Below are positions 35,752 through 44,300 of a stretch of 64,000 bases of DNA, in pieces. Source of the DNA: Rhodoferax mekongensis (GTDB lineage Bacteria > Pseudomonadota > Gammaproteobacteria > Burkholderiales > Burkholderiaceae_C); the NCBI RefSeq assembly GCF_032191775.1, contig NZ_CP132507.1, positions 1,265,001-1,329,000 of the forward strand. The letters run 5' to 3'. Numbering within the stretch: position 1 is the stretch's first letter; every line of letters starts with the position of its first letter. A program made the translations under genes and the position numbers. The notes beneath the pieces were generated by a model, which searched no databases, was not told the origin of the DNA, and saw only the letters and a list, made by a program, of their open reading frames with translations.

Positions 35752-37595
35752 CCAACTTCCGGATGCCACAGGTCCGCACGGAGACGGAGTTCTTCGCATT
35801 CACTGGTGGGCTCGATACCCAGTCTCCAGCCCTTCGCATGCCCCCGGGCGTGGCCATCTCTGCATTGAACTACGAGCCCAACCAGAACGGTGGCTACTCC
35901 CGCATGAAGGGCTACGAGCGCTTCGATGGCCGGCCAAGCCCCAGTGGGGCTCCATCGGTGGCCACGGGCGCCGTGACGGCCGCGCAGGAGGCCCAGTCCC
36001 TTGTGGATCAGGCTGACATCCGCCGAGCCCTGATTGCTGCCGTACCGGGCTCAGGCCCTGTCCGTGGTGTGGTCCTGTACGCCGGCAAGGTGTACGCCTT
36101 CCGTGACAACGTAGGCGCCACAGCTGGCGTGATGTACGTGTCATCCACCTCTGGATGGCAAGCAGTAGCCTTGGGTGAAGAGGTGGTATTCACCAACGCC
36201 AACACCAACGTGACAGATGGCGACGTGCTAACACAAGGCGGCGTGACCGCGACAGTGCAGCGCGTGGTGGTCGAGACTGGCAGCCTGCAAAGCGGCGTCA
36301 ACACCGGTCGACTCATCCTGACCGGGCGTACTGGCGGCAACCTTGCATCTGGTGCAGCCACATCAACAGGCTCAGGATCTCTCACCCTGTCCGGCGTGCA
36401 GACCGCCATCACCCTGCCGCCCGGCGGCAAGTACCAATTCGACCAGTACAACTTCTTTGGTGGCGTTGCAACGCGCCGCCTGTACGGCGTAAACGGTGTT
36501 GGCCGGGCCTTCGAGTTCGACGGCACCGTCTTCGTGCCATTGCGCACCGGGGCAGCCGTAGATACACCGGCCTTCATCAAGGCCAACCGCAAGTACCTGT
36601 ACCTCGCCATCGGATCCAGCCTGATCAACGGATCCGTGGGCAACCCCTACCGCTTCGTGAGCGGCGAGGGTGCTGTCGAGAATGGCATGGGCGACACGAT
36701 CACTGGGCTGTGCGGCTTGACTGGAGACTCGCTGGGCGTCAAGTGCCGCAACAGCAGCTACCTCCTGTCAGGTTCGAGTCAGACTGACTGGGTGATAAAC
36801 ACCATCCGCGATGACGTGGGTTGTGTTCCGTACACCTTGCAGACCATGAGTGACACCTACATGCTTGATGACCGTGGGGTCACATCCATTCAGGCCGTCC
36901 AGAACTTTGGCAACTTCGAGGACGCTACGCTGTCCCGCAAGATCCAGCCGCTAATCAATCGCATCCGCAACAAGGTCTCAGGCTCCTATGTTTCCCGCTC
37001 TCGCGGGCTCTATGTGCTGGTGACAAACGATGGCGGCATCCTGTGGATGGCCATGCTCAACAAGCAGCTGGTCGGATTCTTGGATGGTCAGCTCGGGTTC
37101 AATCCCAACTGTGCGTGGTCAGGTGAAGACACAGACGGCGCCGAGCAAACCTTCCTTGGTGGCGACAACGGCTTCGTCTACGAGATGGACAAGGGATCGA
37201 CATTCGATGGCGCTGCAATCCCCTCGTACATCAAGATCTACTACTACAGCTCCAAGAGCCCGCGCATCAGGAAGCGCTACCGCAAGATGGTGGTCGAGAT
37301 GTCTGCGGTCCTGTACTCGCAGATTCAATTCCGCGCCGACCTCACATACGGCGACCCGGATGTTCAGCAAACCCAAGCCAGATCCTTTGAGACAGGCGGA
37401 TCTGGTGGCAGCTGGGATGACGCCAACTGGGATGAGTTCTTCTGGGACTCTCAAGACGTGATCGTCCCAGAGGTTCCGCTCGAAGGCACCGGGCTCAACA
37501 TCGCACTGCAGTTCCAGAGCAACACCAAGCTGGACTTTGGGCACACCCTGCAGGGCGCAATCATTCACTACACCATGCGCAGGCAACAGAGGTAA
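35748..37595 (+). CDS. Tail hub / head-closure virion protein, 615 residues
   Basis: A large beta-rich protein with repeating strand motifs (AGKVYAFRDN, RYLYLAIGSSLING-like, SYVSRSRGLYVLVTND, GILWMAMLNKQLVGF). It is likely a propeller-like tail-tube or hub protein equivalent in position to P22 gp10 or podovirus tail-tube proteins. The N-terminal TGGLDTQSPALRMPPGVAISALNYEP is conserved-looking. Exact homology is uncertain. Confidence 0.7.
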   Translation: MTNFRMPQVRTETEFFAFTGGLDTQSPALRMPPGVAISALNYEPNQNGGYSRMKGYERFDGRPSPSGAPSVATGAVTAAQEAQSLVDQADIRRALIAAVPGSGPVRGVVLYAGKVYAFRDNVGATAGVMYVSSTSGWQAVALGEEVVFTNANTNVTDGDVLTQGGVTATVQRVVVETGSLQSGVNTGRLILTGRTGGNLASGAATSTGSGSLTLSGVQTAITLPPGGKYQFDQYNFFGGVATRRLYGVNGVGRAFEFDGTVFVPLRTGAAVDTPAFIKANRKYLYLAIGSSLINGSVGNPYRFVSGEGAVENGMGDTITGLCGLTGDSLGVKCRNSSYLLSGSSQTDWVINTIRDDVGCVPYTLQTMSDTYMLDDRGVTSIQAVQNFGNFEDATLSRKIQPLINRIRNKVSGSYVSRSRGLYVLVTNDGGILWMAMLNKQLVGFLDGQLGFNPNCAWSGEDTDGAEQTFLGGDNGFVYEMDKGSTFDGAAIPSYIKIYYYSSKSPRIRKRYRKMVVEMSAVLYSQIQFRADLTYGDPDVQQTQARSFETGGSGGSWDDANWDEFFWDSQDVIVPEVPLEGTGLNIALQFQSNTKLDFGHTLQGAIIHYTMRRQQR

Positions 37596-37598
37596 CAA

Positions 37599-38966
37599 AT
37601 GCCGAATCGCTACTTCAACAACATCATCAACCTCCTCACCGGAACCAAGGCCCGGGCAGCAGATGTTGAGGCTGACTTCACTGCCGTGTCTGCAGGGCTT
37701 GATATTGTTCAGGCCGAGATGGATGCCAAGGCGCCACTTGCGAGTCCAAATTTCTCCGGCACTCCAACTGCTCCAACCGCACCCGGCGGAACCAACACCA
37801 CTCAAATTGCCACTTGCCAGTTTGTGTTGCAGCAGGCACTCAGCACAACCTTGCCCGGACAGGCTGGCAACGCTGGCAAGGCATTGGTCACTGACGGAAC
37901 CAATGCAAGCTGGCAAAGTGTCACCGCCTCATGGAGTACGCTGACTGGAAAGCCAACCACCTTCGCTGGCTTTGGCTTCTCTGCCAGCCAGAGTCGAATC
38001 GACATTGGCATTACTACCACGGGTGATGCGGTTGTCACGGCAGCCAGCCAGTCAGCTGCGCGCACCGCCATTGGCGCTAGTACAGTGGGTTCTGCAATCA
38101 TGATCGCAGCAGATGCAGCTGCTGTCCGGGTTGCGGCAGGTGCCGGCGCAACTGGCGACACCTTGTTCACAGCTGGTACAGCCACCGCAGCAAGAACGGC
38201 ATTGGGTGCCGGCGCAACTGGTGACGCCCTGTTTACGGCAGCAAACGTGGCATCTGCCATTGCAACACTGGGTCTTACCACTGTTGCTGCCATAACGCCA
38301 GCAACCGCAACCCCACTGGCCGGCTCTGGGTCTGGTGTTGTTGGTGTCTCAACCAAGTACGCCAGAGAAGATCACGCTCACCCCATCGTCGCTGCAGGAT
38401 TTTCTAACTTGCAGGTATTCACAGCATCTGGAACATTCACCGTCCCCGCAGGGGTAACAACTGCAAAAGTCACTGTTGTTGGTGGCGGTGGTGGCGGTGG
38501 TGGCAGCAGTGGCGGAATCGGCTTCGGCGGCGGCGGCGGCGGCGCATCCGTTCGGATAGTTACTGGCTTGACACCCGGAGGAACTGTTGCGGTGACGGTT
38601 GGAGCGGGCGGAGCTGCAGGCGGAGTGAATTCTGCCGGAGGCGGCGGAGGCACATCTTCCTTTGGAGCATTTTGCTCTGCAACCGGAGGGGGCGGAGGGT
38701 CAACAAGCGGAGGTACGGGTTGCGCATTTGGAGGATTGGGCTCTGGGGGCTCCTTAAACATGCGAGGAGGCACTGGGGGCTTCGGAACAAGCGGCTTCAA
38801 TTTTGGCGGATCTTCGTATTTCTCTGGCGGCATTCCGGGGACCGATACTGGTGGTGGCAGTGGTAATGGCGGCACCCTTGGTGGAGGCGGTTCTGGTGGC
38901 GTTTTTAATGGCGGGTCGTTCAATGGCGGCGCTGGCGGTGCTGGCGTAGTTCTTGTGGAGTTCTAA
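37599..38966 (+). CDS. Glycine-rich tail fibre / receptor-binding protein
   Basis: A 455-residue fibre. Residues 1-60 form an attachment head (NNIINLLTGTKARAADVEADF). Then come Ala/Thr-rich repeats (AAGAGATGDTLFTAGTA-type, several copies), and after FTVPAGVTTAKVTVVGGGG the last ~170 residues are poly-glycine-rich with GGGGGS runs. Glycine-rich sandwich domains of this kind are receptor-binding tips in some phage adhesins. The antisense strand shows an artefactual Pro-rich frame. Confidence 0.85.
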   Translation: MPNRYFNNIINLLTGTKARAADVEADFTAVSAGLDIVQAEMDAKAPLASPNFSGTPTAPTAPGGTNTTQIATCQFVLQQALSTTLPGQAGNAGKALVTDGTNASWQSVTASWSTLTGKPTTFAGFGFSASQSRIDIGITTTGDAVVTAASQSAARTAIGASTVGSAIMIAADAAAVRVAAGAGATGDTLFTAGTATAARTALGAGATGDALFTAANVASAIATLGLTTVAAITPATATPLAGSGSGVVGVSTKYAREDHAHPIVAAGFSNLQVFTASGTFTVPAGVTTAKVTVVGGGGGGGGSSGGIGFGGGGGGASVRIVTGLTPGGTVAVTVGAGGAAGGVNSAGGGGGTSSFGAFCSATGGGGGSTSGGTGCAFGGLGSGGSLNMRGGTGGFGTSGFNFGGSSYFSGGIPGTDTGGGSGNGGTLGGGGSGGVFNGGSFNGGAGGAGVVLVEF

Positions 38967-39404
38967 ATGAAAAAAGCACTTATCTCCCCAGAAGAGCGGT
39001 CTTTCGGTGGATACCGGGTTGCAGACGTTTGCGACACAGCCTTTGATGTTGCGGCTCCTTTTTTCTGGGTTGATTCGGAGGATTGGGTAGCCCCTGATAA
39101 GTGCTACTTTGATCCTGCAGATCAAAAAATAAAGCTACCACCAACTCCTTCTGCTGCACAGGTTGTGCCGGAGTCCGTGACGAGATTCCAAGCTCGGGCA
39201 GCTCTGTATCAGGCTGGATATTTCGATGCTGTAACCGAGATCATGTCCAACCCTGCAACCCCCATGCTCATGAAGCTGGCGTGGCAGGATGCGCAGGAGT
39301 TTCGCCGCGACTCATCTACGGTCCAAGCGCTATCCCAAATCCTTGGCCTCACCTCTGAGCAGGTTGACCAGCTGTTCATTGCTGCATCAGGCATCTCAGC
39401 ATGA
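38967..39404 (+). CDS. Tail-fibre-associated protein, 145 residues
   Basis: Starts on the base after the fibre stop. N-terminal half is a small beta domain (SFGGYRVADVCDTAFDV); the C-terminal half (TRFQARAALYQAGYFDAV ... IMSNPATPMLMKLAWQDAQEFRR ... LGLTSEQVDQLF) is a helical module widespread downstream of fibre genes. It may be a fibre chaperone or a fibre-tip protein. Confidence 0.75.
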   Translation: MKKALISPEERSFGGYRVADVCDTAFDVAAPFFWVDSEDWVAPDKCYFDPADQKIKLPPTPSAAQVVPESVTRFQARAALYQAGYFDAVTEIMSNPATPMLMKLAWQDAQEFRRDSSTVQALSQILGLTSEQVDQLFIAASGISA

Positions 39405-39673
39405 CGCTCAAAGAAGGGCTTGCTATGCGAGCCATCAACATCTTCTTCTCCTTCGATTGCTTTGCCTTCACCGTGCTTACTTTGGGCAAGGCATATCCAT
39501 TCGAGTCATTCAGCAGCGCCGCCTACAGGGCCGAGAAAATGGGGCTTTTCTACGGCAAGGCAAGGCCCATTATTGATGCGCTGTTTTGGTTTGAGCCCGA
39601 ACACTGCAGGGCTGCATTTGATCGCGCCGTCCTCAATCTTCCGCCAGATCAGAGGGGGAATCAAAGTGAGTGA
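39401..39673 (+). CDS. Hypothetical phage protein, 90 residues
   Basis: ATGA overlap with the upstream gene. Aromatic-rich (NIFFSFDCFAFTVLTLG, ALFWFEPEHC). The hydrophobic N-terminus could contact membrane. Overlaps the following GTG-initiated membrane gene by 8 bases. Unknown. Confidence 0.6.
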   Translation: MTLKEGLAMRAINIFFSFDCFAFTVLTLGKAYPFESFSSAAYRAEKMGLFYGKARPIIDALFWFEPEHCRAAFDRAVLNLPPDQRGNQSE

Positions 39674-40106
39674 AAAATACTGGCAGGCCACAAGCCGAGC
39701 CCTATTCGATAGCGACCTGATCGCTACCCGCATCACTCTGGCCATTGGTGAACTCATGTGGGCAGTCATGCTCATCTGGCCGGGCGAGAGCTTTGCCAGA
39801 CCCACGTACACCGTGATGTCTCACGTCACCGTCGAGGAGGCGTGGGCTGCGATTTTCATGCTCTCTGGCGTGACCCAGTTGGCCATTGTTCTTCTTGATG
39901 ATTTTGACTCAAGGTTTGCCCGGTACTTCGCTGGGTGGAATGCCGCTCTCTGGATCTTCGTGGTCGTCTCCATGCTGATATCGGTTTACCCGCCGCCGGC
40001 TGCCGTAGGAGGTGAAATTGCTCTCGCCATTGCCGCACTCTGGATCTTCGTTCGCCCCTTCATTCTTTCCGCAGGATACCGCCGTGCATTCAGGGAACTC
40101 ATCTGA
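39666..40106 (+). CDS. Multi-pass membrane protein, holin candidate
   Basis: A 146-residue protein starting with GTG 39666 (VSEKYWQATSRALF). Hydrophobic segments at about 24-42 (ITLAIGELMWAVMLI), 60-77 (AAIFMLSGVTQLAIVLL), 90-108 (WNAALWIFVVVSMLI) and 115-130. Four spans in a block with a possible lytic enzyme (40461) make it a holin candidate, unproven. The frame upstream of the GTG is unlikely to be translated. Confidence 0.6.
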   Translation: MSEKYWQATSRALFDSDLIATRITLAIGELMWAVMLIWPGESFARPTYTVMSHVTVEEAWAAIFMLSGVTQLAIVLLDDFDSRFARYFAGWNAALWIFVVVSMLISVYPPPAAVGGEIALAIAALWIFVRPFILSAGYRRAFRELI

Positions 40107-40452
40107 TCCTCTCGTAGAGCGCCGCCGGGCCTCTGACCAGCCAAGCAACGCCGAGCTGCACAAGATGCTGACGGAGATCCATGCTGCAGTGATGGATCTC
40201 AAGCGCGGCCACGATGCGACCCTGACCGCATTCACTACCAACGATCTCGGCAAACCAGATCTTGATGGTCATCGCAAAGCGCACCTCGGGATGATCCATG
40301 CCGCGAAGGTCATGGATACCTACAAGACTGAGGCCGTCAAGAAGGTGCTGGGCTACGTGGTCGCATTCATCATCGGTCTGGTTGTCACTGGTGGAACCGA
40401 CAAGATCCGCGACCTCGTTGCCGGAAAACCTGCCGCAGTCGCGGCCAAGTAG
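40084..40452 (+). CDS. Membrane-tethered phage protein, 122 residues
   Basis: GTG 40084 start (VHSGNSSDPLVERR), overlapping the upstream gene by 23 bases. Soluble helical front (NAELHKMLTEIHAAVMDLKRG), HRKAHLGMIHAA, and one C-terminal membrane span (VLGYVVAFIIGLVVTGG). This topology occurs in phage lysis cassettes. Confidence 0.6.
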   Translation: MHSGNSSDPLVERRRASDQPSNAELHKMLTEIHAAVMDLKRGHDATLTAFTTNDLGKPDLDGHRKAHLGMIHAAKVMDTYKTEAVKKVLGYVVAFIIGLVVTGGTDKIRDLVAGKPAAVAAK

Positions 40453-40460
40453 GAGTCACC

Positions 40461-40898
40461 ATGCACTTCACCATGTTCCGCGAAAAGTCGGTGGGCGCGG
40501 CCACCCTGTCCAAGCTGTACCTCGGGCTCGACTTCGTGTGCGACATCCTTGAGGATGAGGTGCGCGAGCTGCCCGGTGTGCCGGTTGACAAGTGGAAGAT
40601 CCATGGCGTCACGGCCATTCCGTCTGGCGTCTACCAAGTGATTGCCGAGACATCCGGGCGCTTTGGCCCCGAGACGCTGACCTTGATTGGCGTGCCCGGC
40701 TACAAGTACATCCGCATCCATGGCGGCAATCGCTCCACCGACACCGAGGGCTGCCTGCTGCCCGGCATGCGCAACGGCCCCAACAGCGTGGCCAGCTCGC
40801 GCGACAACTTGGCCAAGCTCAAGGCCATGATCCTGCCGGCGCTCAAGCGGCAAGAGCGCGTGACCATTGAGATCATCCCCTACCGGGCTGCCAAATGA
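40461..40898 (+). CDS. DUF5675-like protein, possible lytic enzyme
   Basis: A 145-residue protein with FVCDILEDEVRELPGVP, a TAIPSGVYQVIAE strand, YIRIHGGNRSTDTEGCLLPG and a C-terminal TIEIIP. The IPxGxYxV and IHxGN...TEGCLL signatures match DUF5675, whose Cys/His arrangement recalls L,D-transpeptidases. It lies between membrane proteins and could be the missing murein-active lysis enzyme. The enzymatic role is inference. Confidence 0.7.
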   Translation: MHFTMFREKSVGAATLSKLYLGLDFVCDILEDEVRELPGVPVDKWKIHGVTAIPSGVYQVIAETSGRFGPETLTLIGVPGYKYIRIHGGNRSTDTEGCLLPGMRNGPNSVASSRDNLAKLKAMILPALKRQERVTIEIIPYRAAK

Positions 40899-41182
40899 GC
40901 TTTCGTACAAGCCTCGCCAAGGTGATGGATCGCCTGCCTGAGCTGGTTCTATCCAAGGATGGCAGCGTCTCTCAGACCAAGCTGGCGGCCGCCTGCTTCC
41001 ACCTCCTGCTCATGTTGGCCGTGATCGCCCACACCGTAGTCAAGGACTTCGTTTTCGACGTCGAGGTGTGGATGGTGTACGGCGGCTTTGCCGTTGGCCA
41101 CGCAGGCTGGGACAAGTACCAGTCCACCAAGGCTTCCACTGGTCGGCCAGACCCCCAAGCAGCCTCCCAGCCCTTGCCTTGA
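40895..41182 (+). CDS. Small membrane protein, holin/anti-holin candidate
   Basis: A 95-residue protein with two hydrophobic segments (about 29-47, LAAACFHLLLMLAVIAHTV, and 56-72, WMVYGGFAVGHAGW) and a charged C-terminus. It overlaps the DUF5675-like gene by 4 bases. The topology suits a class II holin or antiholin. Confidence 0.65.
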   Translation: MSFRTSLAKVMDRLPELVLSKDGSVSQTKLAAACFHLLLMLAVIAHTVVKDFVFDVEVWMVYGGFAVGHAGWDKYQSTKASTGRPDPQAASQPLP

Positions 41183-41238
41183 GGTGTGCGTTCTGAGAGA
41201 ATGACTGCGGCGGAATTGCGTCTGCAGTTTCCGTAATC

Positions 41239-41270
41239 AAAGCCAGCCGGGTTCCCGAGCTGGCTTTTTT
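41239..41270 (+). terminator. Intrinsic terminator after the lysis-like block
   Basis: AAGCCAGC/GCTGGCTT stem and six T residues, 50 bases after the 40895-41182 gene and just before the internal virion protein genes. Confidence 0.85.
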
Positions 41271-41287
41271 CATTTCTGGAGCCAAGC

Positions 41288-41977
41288 ATGGCATCTGCAA
41301 TCCCCAATCCATTCGACACGCAACAGGCCGCAGCCACTACCGCAACGCAGGCCACTACGCCTACCGAGGCGAATCCTGCTCCTCAGATTGCGAGCACTCC
41401 CACCGCCACGCCGCAGGCCGTCAACGTGACGCCCGGCCAGATGGTCGAGGACCGCACCGCGAAGATCGTGGCTGAAGATAGCCCCATCATGCAGCTCGCG
41501 CGCAGCCGGGCGGAGCAGCAAGCCAACTCCCGTGGCCTGATCAACTCCACCATCGCGGCCGGCGCCGGCCAGACTGCGGTGCTCGATGCGGCCACCGGGA
41601 TCGCCAAGCAGGACGCAGCCACCGAGGCGAATGCGGCAACCGCCAACGCCAAGGCTGCCAACGACATGCAGCTGGCCAATCAGGATGCGCAGATCAAAAC
41701 CAATACTGCCAACTTGACAGCTGCCAGCAACACCAATCTGGCGAGCATTGAGGCGCAGTACAAGAACCTAACCACCGCATCTTCGTCGGCCGCGAGCATC
41801 ATCAACAAGACCACTGAAATGGTCAACTCGATCATGCAGAACACCACGCTCGATGCGGCTGCCAAGCAGAAGGCTATCGACACCTACAACGCAAACGCGA
41901 AGAAGTCACTGCAGCTGATTGGCGCTCTGGCTGGCGACGTGGATCTCAGCTCTTACCTTGATGAGGTGCTTGCGTAA
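41288..41977 (+). CDS. Internal virion / ejection protein, 229 residues
   Basis: Ala/Thr/Asn-rich with an extended N-terminus and long amphipathic helices (GAGQTAVLDAATGIAKQDAATEANAATANAKAAND in parts). Low complexity and position before the giant protein suggest a DNA-ejection protein like P22 gp7/gp20. No sequence proof. Confidence 0.65.
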   Translation: MASAIPNPFDTQQAAATTATQATTPTEANPAPQIASTPTATPQAVNVTPGQMVEDRTAKIVAEDSPIMQLARSRAEQQANSRGLINSTIAAGAGQTAVLDAATGIAKQDAATEANAATANAKAANDMQLANQDAQIKTNTANLTAASNTNLASIEAQYKNLTTASSSAASIINKTTEMVNSIMQNTTLDAAAKQKAIDTYNANAKKSLQLIGALAGDVDLSSYLDEVLA

Positions 41978-43230
41978 TGTCGGACGATTCCAGTGATTCC
42001 AGCGACTCCAGCTCAAGCTCAAGCAATTACAGCAACGAGGGCAGGAACTACACGCCGCCAAGTGGCGGCTTTTCCTCCAATGGGAGCTTTGCGTCTCAGT
42101 ACGCATCGTATGGATCAGGACGCGAGGCTGCCGAGAGGGCTGGTGGGTACGGGTATGGCAGTAGCTCAAGCTCAAGTGGCTACAGCAATGAGGGGCGAAG
42201 CAACTCATCTCAAGGCGGATCATCCGGGTCAAGCTCAAGTCGAGTTGCAGACTCTTATGGCGGAGAAAACAGGACAGTAGAGCAGCGCCAATCCGAAGAG
42301 GCGGAGGGTGGCATCAAATCCATTCTTGTCAACAACACCGGAAGAGTTCTTGGTCGCAACGGCTTGATCAATGCAGCGATTGCACAGCAGCATCAAGACT
42401 TTGTGAACGGCAAGTCCGGAGCTATTGGAGACGATCTCCGGGCGGCTTATGAAAGCCTTTCCGACGAGGACAAAAAGGCGTACCTGCTGGAGACGCACAA
42501 GCCAGTCAGTGATGTCTACACATACGACCCGCTGAACAAGGGGCTCCGAGAGAAGTGGACAGACATGACCACCGGCAAAGTGGGCAGCGCGTGGCGCACG
42601 CTTGGTGGCGTGGGTGGCGGCACAAGCTCTGATCAATACTTTGACAACGAGACTCCGGAAGAACGCGACGCAAGAGGAAGCCTGAATGGTTCGATCATCG
42701 GAAAAGTTGCAGATGCCTTGTCGCCAGCGCCTTTCTCCATTCTAAAGAATGGCGCGCAAATGGTCTACGAAATGAGCAAAGGAGTTCCCTTTAACGAAGC
42801 TGGTAGCAGGCTGGTTCCGGGGCTCATCAATCGTTTCGCAACGCCCGTATTAAACAGGGCTACTGGTGGCGCAGTAACAGCTTTCAACATCGGCAACGCA
42901 GCATCGGCAGCCTTCGGTGGTCCGAGCGTCAAGAGCATTGGCGATGCAGCTTGGAGTGCCGTTGGTGGCGGTCAACCAACGGGCCAAGAGACGGTGAACA
43001 ACCCCGACACAGGCAAGCCATACCTGTACCCAGACAGCACTCCTGTCTACAGGGGATCCAGTAGCAACTCATCGCCATCGGCTACATCCACTTCGGCACG
43101 ACAAGCACCGGCTGCCCCGGTAGTCCAAGGTCTTGATGTGGATGCAAACCTGTTTGGAAATCTTGATCAAAGCGGATGGCGCTCTGCAACATCCAAGTTA
43201 GCGCAGTCGCGCAAGAAAGGAACATCATGA
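41977..43230 (+). CDS. Virion protein with Ser-rich N-terminus and YSNEGR repeats
   Basis: A 417-residue protein. Residues 1-110 are Ser/Gly-rich, with two YSNEGR copies (NYSNEGRNY and GYSNEGRS). The rest is a more ordered helical region (RNGLINAAIAQQHQDFVNG; GVPFNEAGSRLVPGLINRF), ending in a Ser/Pro linker and GLDVDANLFG. Probably an ejected virion protein. Confidence 0.65.
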   Translation: MSDDSSDSSDSSSSSSNYSNEGRNYTPPSGGFSSNGSFASQYASYGSGREAAERAGGYGYGSSSSSSGYSNEGRSNSSQGGSSGSSSSRVADSYGGENRTVEQRQSEEAEGGIKSILVNNTGRVLGRNGLINAAIAQQHQDFVNGKSGAIGDDLRAAYESLSDEDKKAYLLETHKPVSDVYTYDPLNKGLREKWTDMTTGKVGSAWRTLGGVGGGTSSDQYFDNETPEERDARGSLNGSIIGKVADALSPAPFSILKNGAQMVYEMSKGVPFNEAGSRLVPGLINRFATPVLNRATGGAVTAFNIGNAASAAFGGPSVKSIGDAAWSAVGGGQPTGQETVNNPDTGKPYLYPDSTPVYRGSSSNSSPSATSTSARQAPAAPVVQGLDVDANLFGNLDQSGWRSATSKLAQSRKKGTS

Positions 43231-43718
43231 GCTGGTGGCAAGAAATTTTCGATGATGTGGGTGATGCCTTTGGCAAGTTTGGCGACTTCGTTTCTGATGG
43301 CCTCAGCACAGCGTTCAACAACTTTGCGCAACCCAACCAAGGCAGTCAGCCCTCTTCGAGCGGAGGCTCCAACGAAAACTACAGCAACGAGGGTCGCAGC
43401 TTCGCACAGCGCCCGGTTGAGTCGGGAGAGTCCGCATCCGGCGGGATCATTGGCAAGGTCATGGACTTTGCCAACAAGAACAAGGGGCTCACGGAGATTG
43501 TGCTGAAGGGTATTTCCGGCGGCATCGCCAGCGAGAACCAAGCCGAGCAGCGCATGAAGGAGATGCGCGCCAAGGATCAGATGGATCAGGAGGCCAGCGC
43601 TCGCGTCAGCGCCTCTGTGAGCGGGCTGCGCGGCCCGGGCATCATCAATCGTCAGGCCCAGCTCAAGCGCACTGATGGCTCCGGCATTTACACCAACGGC
43701 AAAATCTACAAGGGCTGA
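43227..43718 (+). CDS. Virion protein sharing the YSNEGR motif
   Basis: A 163-residue protein starting MSWWQEIFDDVGDAFG (amphipathic helix), then a linker with a third YSNEGR copy (ENYSNEGRSF) and a C-terminal helical part with QAEQRMKEMRAKDQM. It overlaps the preceding gene by 4 bases. Probably works with it in the ejection apparatus. Confidence 0.65.
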   Translation: MSWWQEIFDDVGDAFGKFGDFVSDGLSTAFNNFAQPNQGSQPSSSGGSNENYSNEGRSFAQRPVESGESASGGIIGKVMDFANKNKGLTEIVLKGISGGIASENQAEQRMKEMRAKDQMDQEASARVSASVSGLRGPGIINRQAQLKRTDGSGIYTNGKIYKG

Positions 43719-43719
43719 T

Positions 43720-44163
43720 ATGGCAACACTAGACCCAAACACCAAGGGCGCACTGCTCAAGTTCACCAACGGCGCCAAGGCCATCATCTACAACGAGCAA
43801 CGGCTGCGTCAGTTGCTGCCCATGCTGGAGAGCCGTCATGGCGCCATGCAGGCCGTGCAGACCATCATGTCTGTGATTGAGCAGAAGAAGCCCATCCCTC
43901 CTGCTGTGGCTCCGTATCTGGCCGTCAACATCTACATGCTGCTGGTTGACATGGCTCACAACATAACTGGCGAAGATCCAGACAAAGAGATCGTTAAATC
44001 TGTGGTGGCAGAGCTGCTGACGATGGTGAGTGGCACCCACCCCGAAGAGCAGGAAACCATGCAGGCCGAGTCGGGCGAGCCCGCACCCGAGCAGATGCAA
44101 GAGCAGCAAGCCGGCACCGAGATCCCCATGAAGGGTGTGATTGGCCGGGCAATGGGCGGCTGA
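43720..44163 (+). CDS. Hypothetical virion-region protein, 147 residues
   Basis: Mainly helical (QRLRQLLPMLESRHGAMQAV, PYLAVNIYMLLVDMAHNI) with an acidic Gln/Glu-rich tail. Starts one base after the preceding stop. Function unknown. Confidence 0.65.
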   Translation: MATLDPNTKGALLKFTNGAKAIIYNEQRLRQLLPMLESRHGAMQAVQTIMSVIEQKKPIPPAVAPYLAVNIYMLLVDMAHNITGEDPDKEIVKSVVAELLTMVSGTHPEEQETMQAESGEPAPEQMQEQQAGTEIPMKGVIGRAMGG

Positions 44164-44164
44164 C

Positions 44165-44299
44165 ATGCGACGCACTCCCGTGAACAGGGCTGTGTTGTTG
44201 CTCTGCTACGGAGAGCCGCAGCTCACTTGGAATCCAGTCTCCTCAATGTGGGACGTGCATCAAGGGCACTGGATCGAATCAACGTACTTTGGAGGCTGA
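44165..44299 (+). CDS. Small hypothetical protein, 44 residues
   Basis: An ORF (MRRTPVNRAVLLLCYGEPQL...TYFGG) that fits exactly between two genes, one base from each. Position and tight spacing support it; unknown function. Confidence 0.5.
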   Translation: MRRTPVNRAVLLLCYGEPQLTWNPVSSMWDVHQGHWIESTYFGG

Positions 44300-44300
44300 C

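Noticed and set aside
38378-38923. 181-residue Pro-rich minus-strand ORF
   Set aside because: It is the complement of the glycine-rich fibre domain (GGX codons read as proline on the other strand).
41164-41215. Third late promoter (TTGCCT-17-GAGAAT) before the 41239 terminator
   Set aside because: Both hexamers are weak and the 16-nt leader shared by the other two promoters is absent. Not strong enough to list as a feature.
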